Assembly (NCBI GenBank): GCA_947178015.1
Contig: CAMWWW010000161.1
Location: 1-5,788 of the forward strand
Direction of reading: 5' to 3'
Length of the DNA: 5,788 bases
From: an uncultured Clostridia bacterium
GTDB taxonomy: Bacteria > Bacillota > Clostridia > Lachnospirales > Lachnospiraceae
The notes under the pieces are model-generated. The model had not been told where the DNA came from. It worked only from the letters and a program-made list of their open reading frames with translations, and did not search any database. Positions 5,091 to 5,788 of this stretch are shown in pieces; within the stretch, counting starts at the first letter, position 1; each line of letters starts with the position of its first letter. A program made the translations under genes and the position numbers.

Positions 5091-5788
5091 TTATCTCCCT
5101 GTTTCCCTTTCACTTCTGCGCCTCGCCGTGATAGACACCCACTCTCCCTGTCTGGCAGTCTCGATTACCTCAAGCTGCGGATTCTTGGAAATGGCATCCA
5201 GCACCGCCTGCTCCTTGCTGTCAATAATGCCGGAGGAGATAAAGTATCCGCCCGGCTTTATATGTGCAGCGATTATTTCCTGAAGTGGAATAATAATATC
5301 CGCCAGAATATTCGCTGTCACAATATCATACTTTTCAAAACCAACCTGTTCTTTCACTGTCTTATCTTCTATGATATTTCCTATGCAGACCTGAAACTGC
5401 TCAGGCAAAATTCCATTTACCTCTCTGTTTTCCTTTGCCGCAGATACTGCGTTGGGGTCCAGATCTGTCCCCAGCGCGTATTCTGCCCCAAGCTTAAGCC
5501 CCACAACCGAGAGGATACCACTTCCCGTCCCCACATCCAAAAGCTTCATTCCGGGTACCAGATATTTTCTAAGCTGACGGATGCAAAGCTGCGTCGTCTC
5601 ATGTTTCCCTGTGCCAAATGCCGTGCCCGGATCGATTTGGATAAGCAGCTTATCCTCCTGCCCCGCTGGCAGCTCCTCCCATGTCGGCTTAATCAAGATA
5701 TCCTCCACAGTAAATGGCTTAAAATACTGTTTCCAGTTGTTGCTCCAGTCCTTATACTCAGTCTGCGATTCTGTGATCGTCCCCTCCC
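5091..5788 (-). CDS. prmA: Ribosomal protein L11 methyltransferase PrmA (5' end beyond the window)
   Basis: PrmA uses SAM to trimethylate ribosomal protein L11 at its N-terminus and lysines. The visible part is 231 codons and stays open to the right edge; about 80-90 N-terminal residues would be missing compared with a usual length near 310-320. The first visible residues include DWSNNWKQYFKPF, the linker region typical of the family. Next come DPGTAFGTGKHETT (about 52-65 of the fragment), the SAM-binding glycine motif LLDVGTGSGILS (about 82-93), the acidic TDLDPNAV after the second strand, and NILADIIIPL (about 159-168), the substrate-side motif. The GTG at 5708 is not the start because recognisable PrmA sequence continues upstream in the same frame. 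The stop is 2 bp before rsmE, so the two are co-transcribed and this gene feeds the desulfurase-thiI genes as well. In related bacteria dnaK-dnaJ lie upstream, but that part is not in view. Confidence 0.96.
   Translation of the reverse strand, partial: EGTITESQTEYKDWSNNWKQYFKPFTVEDILIKPTWEELPAGQEDKLLIQIDPGTAFGTGKHETTQLCIRQLRKYLVPGMKLLDVGTGSGILSVVGLKLGAEYALGTDLDPNAVSAAKENREVNGILPEQFQVCIGNIIEDKTVKEQVGFEKYDIVTANILADIIIPLQEIIAAHIKPGGYFISSGIIDSKEQAVLDAISKNPQLEVIETARQGEWVSITARRRSERETGR

Noticed and set aside
5091..5708. PrmA as a complete 205-residue protein starting at 5708
   Set aside because: The codon at 5708 is GTG, and the same frame upstream to the edge encodes conserved PrmA sequence (WKQYFKPF). 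The gene is truncated by the window, not short.

Overview
The window looks like chromosomal DNA from a low-to-mid GC Gram-positive bacterium, most likely a Clostridia member of the Lachnospiraceae type. The grounds are purine-rich Shine-Dalgarno sites (AGGAGGG, AAGGGGA, AGGAG), U-tailed intrinsic terminators, a rhodanese-less ThiI next to a NifS-type cysteine desulfurase, and the gene set prmA, rsmE and mtaB. In Bacillus subtilis those three genes follow dnaK-dnaJ. The family-level placement is inference. No phage, IS, CRISPR, tRNA or rRNA signal is visible.

Layout from the right edge, following transcription on the minus strand: a 5'-truncated prmA (5788-5091), rsmE (5088-4312), a cysteine desulfurase gene (4328-3174) and thiI (3153-1972). 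Spacings are +2, -17 (overlap) and +20 bp, so this is almost certainly one operon. From 1971 to 1806 lies an intergenic block with a CpG-dense stretch and two hairpin terminators that face the opposite way. A small plus-strand gene (1575-1805) follows, encoding a 76-residue HPr-fold protein without the phosphorylatable histidine. It has its own promoter, an 18-bp palindrome in its leader and a strong ribosome binding site. A divergent promoter region (about 1394-1540) then leads into mtaB (1393-68), again on the minus strand. The last 67 bases at the left edge hold nothing that can be assigned.

Four of the six genes modify the translation machinery: PrmA methylates ribosomal protein L11, RsmE methylates U1498 of 16S rRNA, ThiI makes 4-thiouridine at tRNA position 8, and MtaB methylthiolates t6A37 of tRNA. 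The cysteine desulfurase is the likely sulfur donor for ThiI. These are conserved housekeeping genes and all appear intact apart from the edge truncation.

I see no clearly new multi-gene system. The parts most worth a second look are the His-less HPr-like protein with its palindromic leader, and its position antisense inside an otherwise collinear minus-strand cluster. In that cluster thiI has no visible terminator of its own.
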